From the IMG/VR virus record IMGVR_UViG_3300042882_001139, positions 59,068 through 123,067 of that record: DNA of 64,000 nt. One strand, written 5' to 3'. The position numbers were made by a program, and so were the translations under genes. Origin of the DNA: a virus. Each line of letters begins with the position of its first letter. Position 1 is the first letter of the stretch. Below, piece by piece: positions 35,069-44,900 of this stretch. The notes beneath the pieces are model-generated. The model did not search any database. It had not been told where the DNA came from and saw only the letters and a program-made list of their open reading frames with translations.

Positions 35069-36993
35069 TAGCCGAAAAAACGATCTGCCGTAGCGTCGTC
35101 TGCCCAGTGGTCGTCTTCAAGTTCGTTTTTGGCCTGCTGCTGCGTAATGCGGCCGAGACCGGCCAACTGGGCAAAGTTAGGCCAGGCTTCGTTGATGTGC
35201 CACAACGCGGCACAGCCGATGTTTACAGCCTGCGCGAAATCATCGCTAAGAAGCGTGTTTCGCGTGATGGTGTAAATGTCGCCGCCCATGCGTGATTCTG
35301 CTTTGTTCTCTACCAGCGCTAAAAAGTCAGAAATCAAACCAGGCGAGTCCTGCGAAGCCCAGTCGTACTGGAAAAACCTGACTTGTTTTAATTTGATAGC
35401 CTGACACGTGTAAAGAATAGAACGTGTTTTATCTAGGCTGTAATGTGCGCGGTGGTTGATCGCTGTCGGCGGTTTGTACACCATAAGATCCTGCGACGCT
35501 GACCGCACCAAACGCATCGCTAGCACGCGGTCTAGGTTAAACCCCGCCTGCACCATAACGGTTTCACGTACCGTGCCGGCCCCGGTGTAATCGTGAGCCA
35601 CAAATTCGCACTGAAATAAATCAGAGTATTTCATGCATTCAACGGCTTCTGCTAAGTGATCGCCGCCGATGAGCAGACGTTTCCCCCAGAGGACGTCAAT
35701 TGTGCCGTCGTGACGAAAACCAAGAACCGTCAACACAGTAAACGAAATACCCTCTTCGCCACCGCCGCCCCAGTCGATGGCCAGCACGCGTGAGCGGTAA
35801 TCATTCAAATTTTCAAACACTTCACGTACGGGTTCTTTTTTGTTTTCCCATGGCAACAGGCACGCCGCACGTAGTTCTGTTTCGCTAATAAGTTTTTGAC
35901 CGGCGTCGATAGATTCGCCCATGACTTCGTTGTAGAACTGTGCCTGCGTCATGTTGCCGTAACCTTCGCGCTTCAGTAGCAGCGTGTTCCATTTTTCAGG
36001 ATCTGAGAAGTGCAGCGGCAAAATTAATTGCGGCACGTGATACCCGGCAAATTGCCAGCGGCGGTCAGGGTGTCTATGCACCCACCGCCCATGCCGCGGG
36101 CTAATCGGTTTGCGACACTTTGCACATACAGTACCAGGGTTTTTCTCGCTGATGTGAATGTTCATGGGCCCGATCATGGCATCAAGATCGTGCTCGATAG
36201 ACGGTATGTTCCACTTGCCGCACGAGTAACACGGAATGAACCACTCGGCTTGACTGCTCCTTTTATACAACCCCTCTAACGGGTTATCAGTCGATTTTGG
36301 CGTCCCCGTAAAATGAGAAATCGCGTAACGCGAATAACTCATCGTCTCTTGAATAATTGGAATGTGGTCAGGGTCCATGTCTTGAACTTCGTCGATGCAC
36401 ATTCGATCAGACGACACACCGCGGACACGGTCAGCGTCAAGCAGTGCAAAAGAAAACAGCATTAAAGACTTGTTCTTGAAGCTGCGCTGCAACACAGAGT
36501 TCTCAGTCTCGCTGCTCGACCACTGAGACTTGACAGGCGACTGGTCGATAAACGGTCGCACGTAATTGTTGGAAAAACGGCGAATCTGCTCGTACAGCGG
36601 CGTGACATACAACGTCTTAAAAAATGGAATAGAGTTAGCGACTACAATTCCATGCGCCGCGAGCGACGTAGATTTACTTAACTGACGCCCGGTTTTCCAC
36701 ACTTGATTTTTGGGTGTTAATACTCTGAATAATGGGCCGAACGGGTAATGATCTTTAATACTGTACGGCTTACCATTTAAATTCAATACAAGCGGAAGAA
36801 TTGGCTCAAGCGACGGAAACGCGCATCTTGTTGCCAGTTCTTTCAACACAGCCGTCCGCGATGTAACGGACGCTTGGTCGGCCGTGTTAATTGACAGCAG
36901 TTCTTGTAACAGCGATTGAACTCCTGCGTCTGGAATTTCAACCGCTGTTGATTCGTGCAGGCTACCATCCTGCATTATTTTTTCTGGTGCCAT
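35065..36993 (-). CDS. terL: Terminase large subunit
   Basis: A 642-residue packaging motor of the gpA/T7-like type. The ATP site KTGRQLSKST (residues about 100-109) is a Walker A variant, and MCIDEVQDMD (198-207) is Walker B. A zinc site uses C255, C258, C290 and C293. The nuclease domain starts with AIDWGGG (Asp407), followed by HDYTG (Asp468) and a C-terminal ADDATADR. It pumps DNA into proheads and cuts it. The ATG at 36993 is chosen; a GTG at 37035 is an alternative, and neither has a clear ribosome site. It is alone on the - strand. Confidence 0.92.
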   Translation of the reverse strand: MAPEKIMQDGSLHESTAVEIPDAGVQSLLQELLSINTADQASVTSRTAVLKELATRCAFPSLEPILPLVLNLNGKPYSIKDHYPFGPLFRVLTPKNQVWKTGRQLSKSTSLAAHGIVVANSIPFFKTLYVTPLYEQIRRFSNNYVRPFIDQSPVKSQWSSSETENSVLQRSFKNKSLMLFSFALLDADRVRGVSSDRMCIDEVQDMDPDHIPIIQETMSYSRYAISHFTGTPKSTDNPLEGLYKRSSQAEWFIPCYSCGKWNIPSIEHDLDAMIGPMNIHISEKNPGTVCAKCRKPISPRHGRWVHRHPDRRWQFAGYHVPQLILPLHFSDPEKWNTLLLKREGYGNMTQAQFYNEVMGESIDAGQKLISETELRAACLLPWENKKEPVREVFENLNDYRSRVLAIDWGGGGEEGISFTVLTVLGFRHDGTIDVLWGKRLLIGGDHLAEAVECMKYSDLFQCEFVAHDYTGAGTVRETVMVQAGFNLDRVLAMRLVRSASQDLMVYKPPTAINHRAHYSLDKTRSILYTCQAIKLKQVRFFQYDWASQDSPGLISDFLALVENKAESRMGGDIYTITRNTLLSDDFAQAVNIGCAALWHINEAWPNFAQLAGLGRITQQQAKNELEDDHWADDATADRFFGY

Positions 36994-37176
36994 ATGTGCA
37001 AACGTAGGCGTAGGTTTAATCGGTCGTCTCGGCACGACTCAGATCCGGTCGAACTACAGTGGCTCGAAAACATAGCCACCGAACTATGCATAATAACAGG
37101 AGGCTTAATCCTGACCGTGCTTTTCGGTGTGCTTATGTTGCCGGTGTATGCGTACCGAAGTTTGTGTAAGCAGTAG
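36994..37176 (+). CDS. Small single-pass membrane protein
   Basis: A 60-residue protein with a basic N-terminus (CKRRRRFNR) and one membrane helix (about residues 32-52). Its ATG directly abuts the terL ATG on the other strand (CATATG). The start and ribosome site are weak, but the hydrophobic helix and position support a real gene. It could act at the membrane in lysis or host takeover. Confidence 0.45.
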   Translation: MCKRRRRFNRSSRHDSDPVELQWLENIATELCIITGGLILTVLFGVLMLPVYAYRSLCKQ

Positions 37177-37185
37177 ACCGAGTAT

Positions 37186-37232
37186 TTAAGTAGGCGGCGG
37201 GTATACTAAACGGTGACCCGCTGCCTACTTAA
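37186..37232 (+). terminator. Strong 17-bp hairpin before a small gene
   Basis: TTAAGTAGGCGGCGGGT (37186-37202) pairs with ACCCGCTGCCTACTTAA (37216-37232), with one G-T pair and a 13-base loop. The GAAGGAG ribosome site of the next gene follows after only a few bases. The position suits a terminator after the membrane gene or a leader controlling the next gene. No T-run follows. Confidence 0.5.
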
Positions 37233-37247
37233 TCGAAGGAGTATAGC

Positions 37248-37490
37248 ATGGCTCAAGTTGGAAAAAGTGCACGTCTATATCAGGATCGCCGGCAGGCCGA
37301 GTTTCCGGGAACGTCCCGTGGCCCGAAACCTCAAGTGTACCTCCCTGATAATCCGGTGCATCACATTACGCTGACGGCGCCGTATCCGGCACCTAAACCA
37401 GTAGAAATAGACTGCGTTACCGACAGCCCGATTGTTAATACTTCAAACCTAACTGAAGCCTGGCCAAATGGAGATGCCAATGCGCCCTAG
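37248..37490 (+). CDS. Small Pro-rich protein, unknown
   Basis: An 80-residue protein with AAGGAG before the ATG. It is rich in Pro, with repeated PYPAPKP-like stretches, and has no helix-forming core. It is probably disordered or a short structural linker. It sits in a run of small membrane and cytoplasmic genes just after terL. Confidence 0.5.
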   Translation: MAQVGKSARLYQDRRQAEFPGTSRGPKPQVYLPDNPVHHITLTAPYPAPKPVEIDCVTDSPIVNTSNLTEAWPNGDANAP

Positions 37491-37500
37491 GACAAATTAA

Positions 37501-37689
37501 ATGAGCTCTAGTCCCACCAATTCGTTTATTACGCTCGCTGGTCTAATGCTGCTGGCGTCTTTGGTGTGCGGGCCGGTATTTGGTGCTGGTGCTGTAATTC
37601 CTATTTATGTCGCCATGTACTTCATGCTTACCGCCACAAACGCTATCAGCCGCGGCGAAAAGAAAGCCCGGCAAAAGAAACGCCAATGA
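37501..37689 (+). CDS. Small protein with two membrane helices
   Basis: A 62-residue protein with hydrophobic stretches at about residues 9-30 and 31-47 and a Lys/Arg-rich tail (KKARQKKRQ). The layout suggests a hairpin in the inner membrane with a cytoplasmic tail, as in small holins, but no lysis enzyme is seen nearby. It overlaps the next gene in an ATGA. Confidence 0.5.
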   Translation: MSSSPTNSFITLAGLMLLASLVCGPVFGAGAVIPIYVAMYFMLTATNAISRGEKKARQKKRQ

Positions 37690-38081
37690 CATTCACACTT
37701 CTCGATTTTATTGCTGTCATTTTCGCCACTGGTGCGGTGATCGAGGTCTGGCACAAAGGCTCGATATTCGACCATTTGCGGGCGTACTCGCAGGCTGTGC
37801 AAGACGTCACAGCGCCAGACTCGATAAAAGGCAAATTACTTGAGTTGCTGAATTGCCCGTTTTGCAAGAGTTATCACGTACCATTCTATTTTTTCATCGC
37901 CCTCTTGGCGGGAGTCTGGCTCGGTGATACGATGGCCGCGGCGGCACGATTAATTATCTACAGCCTCGCCGCAACACGCGTGAGCAACATCGTAGACGGC
38001 TTATTACCAGCCCGTATGCGATATGTACAAGACCCTTTTGGAGACAATCATGGACAGTCAGCCGACACCCGATCAGAGTAA
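37686..38081 (+). CDS. DUF1360-like membrane protein
   Basis: A 131-residue protein with a first membrane helix (residues about 5-22), a short LLELLNCPFCKSYHVPFYFF segment, and two further hydrophobic stretches. The CPFCKSYHVPFYFF block resembles DUF1360, a small family of membrane proteins found in phages and spore-formers. The role is unknown. The start overlaps the previous stop by 4 bases. Confidence 0.5.
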   Translation: MTFTLLDFIAVIFATGAVIEVWHKGSIFDHLRAYSQAVQDVTAPDSIKGKLLELLNCPFCKSYHVPFYFFIALLAGVWLGDTMAAAARLIIYSLAATRVSNIVDGLLPARMRYVQDPFGDNHGQSADTRSE

Positions 38082-38454
38082 TCAGATAGAACCAGCCCGT
38101 CTGCCTTTTGACGCCGAATTCTATAAGCGTTGCGATGATTTTTGTGTCGAAGCCCTCACGGCAGTGCCAGAACTTGCCGGCGTGGCGATCATTCCAATCT
38201 GGACAAACCAACCCGAAAACTTGCCCGCGGGTCTGTTGCGGTTGCGGCAGCAACAGCCGCCGTACATCGCAGGCCTCTTAGCGTTATTAAAACGCATTGC
38301 AGCGTTCAGCGTAGACGTGCAACGCGACTTTGTAAATCAATTGCAAATGTTCGATCGGTATGCCGCCGAGCTCGCAGAACGCATTAAAGATCGAGTCGAT
38401 CAATTAAATGCATTAAATCAGCCCACTGACGAACAACAGCGTAATGAGCAATAA
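38050..38454 (+). CDS. Helical unknown protein
   Basis: A 134-residue protein starting at an ATG with TTGGAG eight bases upstream. The centre has PIWTNQPENLPAG and the C-terminal half is a long helix (VQRDFVNQLQMFDRYAAELAERI). There is no membrane segment. It overlaps its neighbours by 32 and 11 bases. Confidence 0.5.
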   Translation: MDSQPTPDQSNQIEPARLPFDAEFYKRCDDFCVEALTAVPELAGVAIIPIWTNQPENLPAGLLRLRQQQPPYIAGLLALLKRIAAFSVDVQRDFVNQLQMFDRYAAELAERIKDRVDQLNALNQPTDEQQRNEQ

Positions 38455-38752
38455 AAAATGTCCGGAAAAAATATCTATTCCGTTCACCGGTTCTCGCGAG
38501 GCACTTGTAACTATACTGGCGCATCAATACGGCAGGTATGAGCGCGGCGAAATACGGACACTGCTGGAAAACGCGTACGCCGATGAAGTGTGGACCGACG
38601 AAGAACTGCTAAAAATATTCGAGGTCGCCTTTTTCGATGCACCGTACGTTTACGTAATCCGTAAAAAAGACGGCCAGCGTGGTACAGTGCTGTTTCTTGA
38701 TACACCCAGGTTTTATTTCTCCTTCGTCGCAGAGACTCACGATGAGCAATAA
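38444..38752 (+). CDS. Small unknown protein
   Basis: A 102-residue soluble protein. The helical N-terminal half (ALVTILAHQYGRYERGEIRTLLENAY) is followed by a beta-rich C-terminal half (APYVYVIRKKDGQRGTVLFLD). No known motif is seen. It overlaps both neighbours by about 11 bases. Confidence 0.5.
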   Translation: MSNKKCPEKISIPFTGSREALVTILAHQYGRYERGEIRTLLENAYADEVWTDEELLKIFEVAFFDAPYVYVIRKKDGQRGTVLFLDTPRFYFSFVAETHDEQ

Positions 38753-39221
38753 TCGTCATGAATACGACACCGGCGCTGTTCGAAGTGCTGATTGCGATAA
38801 CGTACGCTACGATTTGATTTCGCCGATTGGGCTGCGGGCTCTAGCACGCACGTATGCTGAAGGTGCGGAAAAATTTGGGGCCGGCAACTGGGAGAACGGC
38901 ATGCCGGTTACTGACATGCTGAATCACGCAATCGCACACATATACAATTTTCTTGGCGGTGACCGCAGTGAAGAACATTTGGCACATGCAGCCTGGAATC
39001 TGCTCGGGGCGATCCACTCAATGGAACTGTGGCCGCATCTGAACAAAGACTTGCTGCGTACAGAAAATTGCGGTGCCCCGCCGAATGTCGCCGCCAGTCG
39101 GGCACCGACGGCGTCTAACCTTCCGGTACCAACGCCCGTACCGCCACCGCAGCAACAAGTAGTGCAAACGACCAGTACGTTTGAAGCACTTAGAGCCCTT
39201 GTTGCTGCTTCAAATCGCTAA
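38742..39221 (+). CDS. dATP/dGTP diphosphohydrolase-like (DUF5664)
   Basis: A 159-residue protein. Residues about 8-100 match DUF5664: DTGAVRSADCDNVRYDLIS, ALARTYAEGAEKFGAGNWENGMPV, LNHAIAHIYNFLGGDRSEEHLAHAAWNLLGAIH. This MazG-like domain is found in nucleotide pyrophosphohydrolases such as cyanophage MazZ, which supplies dGMP for diaminopurine DNA. The last 55 residues are Pro/Gln-rich. It probably adjusts the dNTP pool. It does not by itself prove modified DNA. Confidence 0.7.
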   Translation: MSNNRHEYDTGAVRSADCDNVRYDLISPIGLRALARTYAEGAEKFGAGNWENGMPVTDMLNHAIAHIYNFLGGDRSEEHLAHAAWNLLGAIHSMELWPHLNKDLLRTENCGAPPNVAASRAPTASNLPVPTPVPPPQQQVVQTTSTFEALRALVAASNR

Positions 39222-39246
39222 TCTAGTCGGCAAAATTTGTCGGCTA

Positions 39247-39274
39247 TTGATTTCTGTTTTTCTGGGTCTATTGT
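39247..39274 (+). promoter_or_regulatory. Candidate sigma-70-type promoter
   Basis: TTGATT (39247-39252), 16 bases and TATTGT (39269-39274) lie in the 92-base gap before the next gene. A small GTCGGC-ATT-GCCGAC palindrome (39282-39296) follows near the expected start site and could be an operator. The match to consensus is moderate. Confidence 0.3.
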
Positions 39275-39313
39275 AGATGTTGTCGGCATTGCCGACGGCA
39301 ACAAGGAGTAGTC

Positions 39314-40093
39314 ATGTCCAAAAAGGTAGAAGCCGGAGAAATTATTAACCCGGCAAATCTTTGGGGAAAACCGCTTGGCAACCGCCCGGCGCCAGCCCTA
39401 AAAACTTCAAAGGAAAAGGAAACACGGATGTTGCCTGATGATGAGATCGACTCGGACGTCGACGCGGAACTCGAAGACGAGCCCACTGATGCTGAGCTTG
39501 TTGGTTCCGCGGTAAGTGATGACGTTGAAGACGACAGCGCCGATGACGACGCTGACGGATTCGATTCCGAAACCGGCGACGACGCCGACGAGGAAGATGA
39601 CGAAGAGGTCGACTCCGCTGTGGACGCCGACGAAGAACCAAGTAAGACCACGAGGGTAGTTACTGCCATGGCTGATAAGAAGAAGAAGAGCATGTCCGAT
39701 TACGTCCGTGACGAGATTGACCGGCGCAACGCCGCTGGCGAATCTCTCCGCGGCGTTGACATTGTTAACGCACTCACGAAGAAGGGCGTTAAGGTTAGCC
39801 CAGCACAAGTAAGCCAGCTTTTAAAGAAGGCGGGCGTTAGTGCCAAGGGTCGTAACCCGCGGAAGACCAAGGCGGCTGAAACCGCCGAGCAGCACCGTGC
39901 TGCCGTAAGCACACGCAAAGGCGTGGAACTGAAGCGGCCAGCCAATAAGGTGCGTCCCGCGGCCGACACCACTGACTCCCTGCCTGTCGCTCATCTGCGA
40001 GCGGCAAAGGCATTTATCGCCGCCTGCGGCGATTCGTACGAAGAGGCACGTAACGTCTTGGAGCTGCACCAGCAGCTGACCGACGTTCTCTGA
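39314..40093 (+). CDS. Acidic-linker protein with C-terminal HTH-like domain
   Basis: A 259-residue protein. After 35 mixed residues comes a long Asp/Glu region (about residues 40-115). A basic stretch follows, and then a helical region SLRGVDIVNALTKKGVKVSPAQVSQLLKKAG (about 145-175) that looks like a winged or helix-turn-helix DNA-binding motif. From memory it resembles a repeated motif of planctomycete proteins. It probably binds DNA. Codons end in G/C. Confidence 0.55.
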   Translation: MSKKVEAGEIINPANLWGKPLGNRPAPALKTSKEKETRMLPDDEIDSDVDAELEDEPTDAELVGSAVSDDVEDDSADDDADGFDSETGDDADEEDDEEVDSAVDADEEPSKTTRVVTAMADKKKKSMSDYVRDEIDRRNAAGESLRGVDIVNALTKKGVKVSPAQVSQLLKKAGVSAKGRNPRKTKAAETAEQHRAAVSTRKGVELKRPANKVRPAADTTDSLPVAHLRAAKAFIAACGDSYEEARNVLELHQQLTDVL

Positions 40094-40211
40094 GCCTCTT
40101 AGCCCAAAGCCGCGTCGCTGGTCGAGGCGTTTATGCCCGGCCAGCACGCGGTATTTGAGGTTCTCTCTCGCTTCGGCTATGCTGGCCGATGCCGGCCGTG
40201 CCGCCCATTAA

Positions 40212-40520
40212 ATGAGCACAGACCAAAAATACGTCGAGGACAAAGAACGTATTTTGGACGCCTTAGACGCATTATTTCAATTGCGTGAGGCGTACAAAGA
40301 CGTTGTCGCTATTCCAGAGGTCGTGACCCTCCACGACATCACCGAATACCGCCTGGAAACCGCCAGCGGTGTAAAGTTGTTTAAAGACATGTTTGACCGA
40401 GAAACGGCACAACACGTCTTAGATTATTTCAACGGCGCCGACTACATTGCGCCGGAAGATTTTGAAAACACTATTGTTTGTGCCATTCAAGAGCATAAAC
40501 AAAACAAGAAAAAGAAATAA
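40212..40520 (+). CDS. Small helical protein upstream of the AAA ATPase
   Basis: A 102-residue protein, mostly helical, ending in a Lys-rich tail (QEHKQNKKKK). It lies 3 bases before the AAA ATPase gene and may belong to the same unit. The 118-base gap before it contains GC-rich sequence with no clear gene or promoter. No family is recognised. Confidence 0.5.
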   Translation: MSTDQKYVEDKERILDALDALFQLREAYKDVVAIPEVVTLHDITEYRLETASGVKLFKDMFDRETAQHVLDYFNGADYIAPEDFENTIVCAIQEHKQNKKKK

Positions 40521-40523
40521 CGC

Positions 40524-41987
40524 ATGTACCTGTACGTGAACGAAGACGCTGACGCTGTTGGTTTTATGCCGAGCAACCGTGGTCGTATGGCCGCGAATCA
40601 CTATAACCGCGAAGATATTGAAGTGGCTGTCAGCGTTGTTCCAAACGAACTTATCAGCGCTGAAGGCACGACTGCCAAGAAGTTAAAGGACTGGGTAATC
40701 GAGAACGGGTCTGCCTCTGATAGCGACGCAGTGTCCGGCGAATCGGTCGCCTATGGCGTGCTCGTCGCGATGATCGATACGCTGTCCGGCTCGATGTGGG
40801 AGAAACAGCGTAACTCCCTTCAGGCACTTGTAGACGAATTCAACGCTGCCGACGGCTGCCCAGGTTCTGACTGGATGGGTCGTGCAGTGGCTGTTATTAA
40901 CTTGAACAAGCGGGCTGTGAACTCGATCATGAACGAGCGAAAGTACGGCTGGTTCATTAACGGTCACCCCAAGGCAATTGCCGCCGCAGAGAAGGCGGCC
41001 GAAATGTCGTTTGGAACGCCGGTTGCGGGTAACGATTACGGCTTCGCCCGGATGACCAAGGAGTCTCCAAAGCTCGGTGTGGTTAGTGCGGAAGCCGAAA
41101 AGGAAAAGGACGAAGAGCACGGCGTCTTTTATCCGAAGTCTGACACGACGTACATCATTAACCCGCAAATCGAGCGCCTGTTTGGAATTCTGGAAACGTC
41201 CAGCAAAAAGTGCCCGCAAAATGTTAATCTTATCGGACCACATGGTTGCGGTAAGACTGAACTGGCCATCCAGTTTGCAGCCCGACACGATCGGCCGCTG
41301 CTGATCATGGACTGCGCTAATCTCCGTGAGGCTCGCGACTGGTTCGGGTACAAGTCTGCCCGCGAGGGCACCGTGTTCTGGCATGAGTCGCAGTTTGTGC
41401 GTGCGGTGCAGAACGGCAACCACGTCATCCTGCTCGACGAGCTTAACCGTGCAAATCCGAATCTGCTCAATACGTTGATGCCGATTCTGGACGCCCGCCG
41501 GTTTACATACCTTGAGGAGAAGGGCGACAAGATCATCGTCGGGCCGGGTACGGTGTTCTTTGCGTCGATGAACGAGGGCGCCGGCTATACCGGTACGTCG
41601 GCACTCGACCGTGCGATTCGAGATCGTTTCCCGCGTGCCGTCGAACTGACGTATCTTGCCGAAAGCGACGAGGTAAAGTTGCTTGTTAACCGTACTGGCG
41701 TAACCAAGGACATTGCGTCGCGGCTCGTACAGATGGCTAACAAGATCCGGCAAGATTCGACTGGACTGTCGGCTACGCTGACGGAAAGCCTGTCTACCCG
41801 GCAGTTGATCGCGGCAGCCCACGACTTTGTGCTGGGCGGCGTTGACACCCTGCAGTTTACAATCACAAACCATTTCTCTCCCGAAGGCGACGACGATTCC
41901 GAGCGCGTCAAGGTGCAGAGCATTATTCAGGGCAAGTTTGGTGACCTGATCGCGGCCCAGGCGGCGGCGACCAGCAAGGGAGCCTAA
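40524..41987 (+). CDS. MoxR/CobS-like AAA+ ATPase
   Basis: A 487-residue protein with an unassigned N-terminal region (1-225). The AAA core has Walker A GPHGCGKTE (238-246), Walker B VILLDELNR (301-309) and FFASMN (about 348-353) as sensor 1. The GxxGCGKTE and LLDELNRA forms are typical of the MoxR and CobS clade. These ATPases work with VWA partners as chaperone-like remodelers. Here the partner is encoded immediately downstream (3-base gap). Confidence 0.85.
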   Translation: MYLYVNEDADAVGFMPSNRGRMAANHYNREDIEVAVSVVPNELISAEGTTAKKLKDWVIENGSASDSDAVSGESVAYGVLVAMIDTLSGSMWEKQRNSLQALVDEFNAADGCPGSDWMGRAVAVINLNKRAVNSIMNERKYGWFINGHPKAIAAAEKAAEMSFGTPVAGNDYGFARMTKESPKLGVVSAEAEKEKDEEHGVFYPKSDTTYIINPQIERLFGILETSSKKCPQNVNLIGPHGCGKTELAIQFAARHDRPLLIMDCANLREARDWFGYKSAREGTVFWHESQFVRAVQNGNHVILLDELNRANPNLLNTLMPILDARRFTYLEEKGDKIIVGPGTVFFASMNEGAGYTGTSALDRAIRDRFPRAVELTYLAESDEVKLLVNRTGVTKDIASRLVQMANKIRQDSTGLSATLTESLSTRQLIAAAHDFVLGGVDTLQFTITNHFSPEGDDDSERVKVQSIIQGKFGDLIAAQAAATSKGA

Positions 41988-41990
41988 TTA

Positions 41991-44900
41991 ATGGCAGATA
42001 AAAAGTGGAAGTCTCTGTGGGGCAACTACGAAGCCGAAAAGGATACCGACGAGGCTAAGAAGCCTCGCGGTCCTCGGCCAAATCCAGATTATCGATCTAT
42101 TGAAGACGACGGCGACGAACACGGACCAATTGGTTTTCACACTGAAAAGTCAGGCGGTTATTCCTCTTACGGCGATTATGCTGCCGATGATCGCGCGGGT
42201 TCTGATTACGGCGGATACGGATACAGCGGCTACAGTTACAGCGAGTCGTTTGACGATTCGGACATGGACTGGTATCGCCGAAACAGTTTTCGATATAGTC
42301 GCAATGTCGATTACTCGCCTTCTAGCTTGTTTCGTTCGACGTTTTCTAGTCGTACGTCATTTGCTTACGGTACAGACAGCGACGCACAGAACAAGGCGAT
42401 CCGTGCACTGCGCAACCTGACACGCAGTGCCAATACGATTGTCGATAAGACTGGTCAAAATAAGACGTCATTTGCTGTGCAGTTTAGCCAGGGCTCTGAC
42501 AGCAACGGCGTCACCGACGCATTAAACGACAACAAACAGCGTGTCGTTTTTGTGTCGCCCGACGACCTGCTGGCGAGCGATACGGCCGAAGTCGAAGACG
42601 CGATTGTCGACGCACTTACAGGGTTTGTATTGCTTCGTGTGCAGATTTCGCAGGATATCACTCCTGACGTGCTGGGACCAATTAACGGCACAGGTCTGCA
42701 ATTGATTGGCTTTCACGCGGCCAAAGAATTTTTCGCAAATGACGCAAATTTTAGCAAGTTAGACGCCAAGAAAATGGCACTCGCTACAACCGAGTACTAC
42801 CTGGCTGGAATGCTTGCAAAAAGCATGCTCACGCGGCTGGCTCGCCGTACGGTGGTGTCAGACTGGGGTGGTTTCGCGCCCTACTTCGTGCGTCACGCGA
42901 AAAAGTTTATTACGGTACGTGAAAACCTGGAAAAGGCAGAACCGTCGTTAGAAGCGATTGTAGGCCGGCTGGCTTACAACATGATCGCTGATGAGGACCC
43001 GCTAGCCATTCCAGAGCAAGTAGCCGAACTCGCGTCAAAGCATTTGGGTGCCGAGGTCGAGCCGGCAAACTTGCTTGAGACGTGTCAGAAGCTTGTACAC
43101 GACATCAGCGATTTGTTGCATAAAGAAAACGAAGATGCCCCCGCAGGCGATATTGAAAACGCCCTGCAGGATATGTTCAAGCAGGCACAAGAAGAGCAGA
43201 GTAAGACGAGTACTGGTGCCAGTGCAATGAAGGATATGCTGACCTGTCTCGGCGAGGGTATGGGCGATATTGCAGAGCAGCAGCGCAACGGGTTGGCAAA
43301 AAGCAACGAGCAAGAAGAATTGTTGGCACGGGCAGGCAGCAAGGCGCGTGGTGAGCAGTCTATTGAGCAGTTAATCAAAGCGATTAAGTCGCTCGATAAG
43401 CAGCTTGAAAGTGTTAAGTCTAGTTGTGCCGACGAGCATCTCACCCCCGCCGCCAAGCGTTCAACCGTTGACACGCTGCGGCATCAAATAGCCTACGCGC
43501 TGCAGGCTCGGCCGCAGGCAATAGAGGCTTTGGAAAAAGCGGGTGTGGCAGAAGCTCGCGAGTTTGTACCGAATCTCGATAAACTGCACGCCGAATTAAT
43601 GAGTACAGCGCCGACCGAAAAGGACGTCGAAAAAGTCCAAAGCCTGCTAGAAGATCTTGTTAAAAAGGCAAAAGCCGCAGCTAAGACGCTTCACGGCCCA
43701 AACAAGACAGAAGTTCAAGAGGCAATTCACGGGGCAAAAACTCATTTTGAAACCCAGCGAGAAAAGTTCGTAGAGATTCAAGCAAAACTTGAAAAACTGC
43801 GAAATGACGTTGCGGCCGGCCCCACGTTACACGGCGAAAAAGTGTGTGCAACAGCGTTGTTAAATAAACTTATTGAGGGTGTTTCCACTTATATTCAGAC
43901 AATCAAAGACAATCTGCCGCGCATCGAGCATTCTGAGAATCTTGTCGCGGAGTGTCGTACGTCAGACAAACTGGTAACACAGCTTAACGCAGTCAGATCC
44001 GTAATGTCGGCACTTAATAGTCGTGCTGCACATACGTTTTATGACAACTATGAGTTGCACACTAGTGGACTGCTGCGGAACTTGGTTCGCGAGTTGAGCC
44101 AGGCGATGCAACATGATGACCTGCCTAAATCAGCGGCTGTGCCCGTGGCCGTAGAAAATACCATGGGCCACGAGGCAATCTCCGACGTTGGATTTCTCGC
44201 ACAGTTGCTTGAGACGCTGTCGGGCGGCTTTCTGTCAAAGTTAAGCGGGCTGGAACCGATAGAGCGCCGTAACGCGATAGCCGCGCCCAAGCTCGACCTA
44301 GATACGATGGAAAAGTTAATTCGGGCATTGAATACGCTCAGGGGTTCCGCCAAAGACAGCAGTGCTGCAGAAAAGACCGCGGAAAACGTTAATGAAAAGA
44401 TGGGGGCCGCACATGCGGCATTTAGTCCGGTTGACGGTGGTTTGTTCGGCGAAAAGGTTGAGGCTAAGACCAAGGTTTTGACTGGCGACGCTATCGGTCA
44501 CGTTAATGACGAGGCCAGCAACGCCCAAGAAGAAGAGTATGTTGCGTATTTAAACAACAGCGATTCTACAAAACCAAAGGCACGGGTGCGCGAAGAAAGT
44601 GGTCGCCTCGGTGACAGCCAAAAGACTGTGCAAATCGTACGTACGAAAAACAAAAACGCTATTGCACGTATTCGGAGTGCATTGCAGTTCCAGGCGGGCC
44701 GCCGCAGCGTTGAAGTTCACGGCTTATTGTCCGGCGATCTCGACGAGGGCAGCCTGCATAAGTTGGATTACGACTGCGAACATATCTGGTCGCAAAAGAC
44801 GATAAGCAAACTGCCCGACGTGGCAGTCGGTTTACTCGTTGACCAGTCTGGTAGCATGTCAGGCCCCAAAATCAACAGTGCCCGTGACATCTGCATTATG

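Noticed and set aside
36955-36993. Longer N-terminus for the small membrane protein, starting at 36955
   Set aside because: The added residues lie inside the terL coding region and show no signal or ribosome site; the ATG at 36994 is simpler.
37202-37207. TATACT as a -10 promoter element
   Set aside because: It lies at the edge of a 17-pair stem, and there is no -35-like sequence 16-18 bases upstream.
40683-41873. 396-codon - strand ORF opposite the AAA ATPase
   Set aside because: Shadow of a long G/C-rich coding gene; the composition is Arg/His/Val-rich with no motif, while the + strand has intact Walker motifs.
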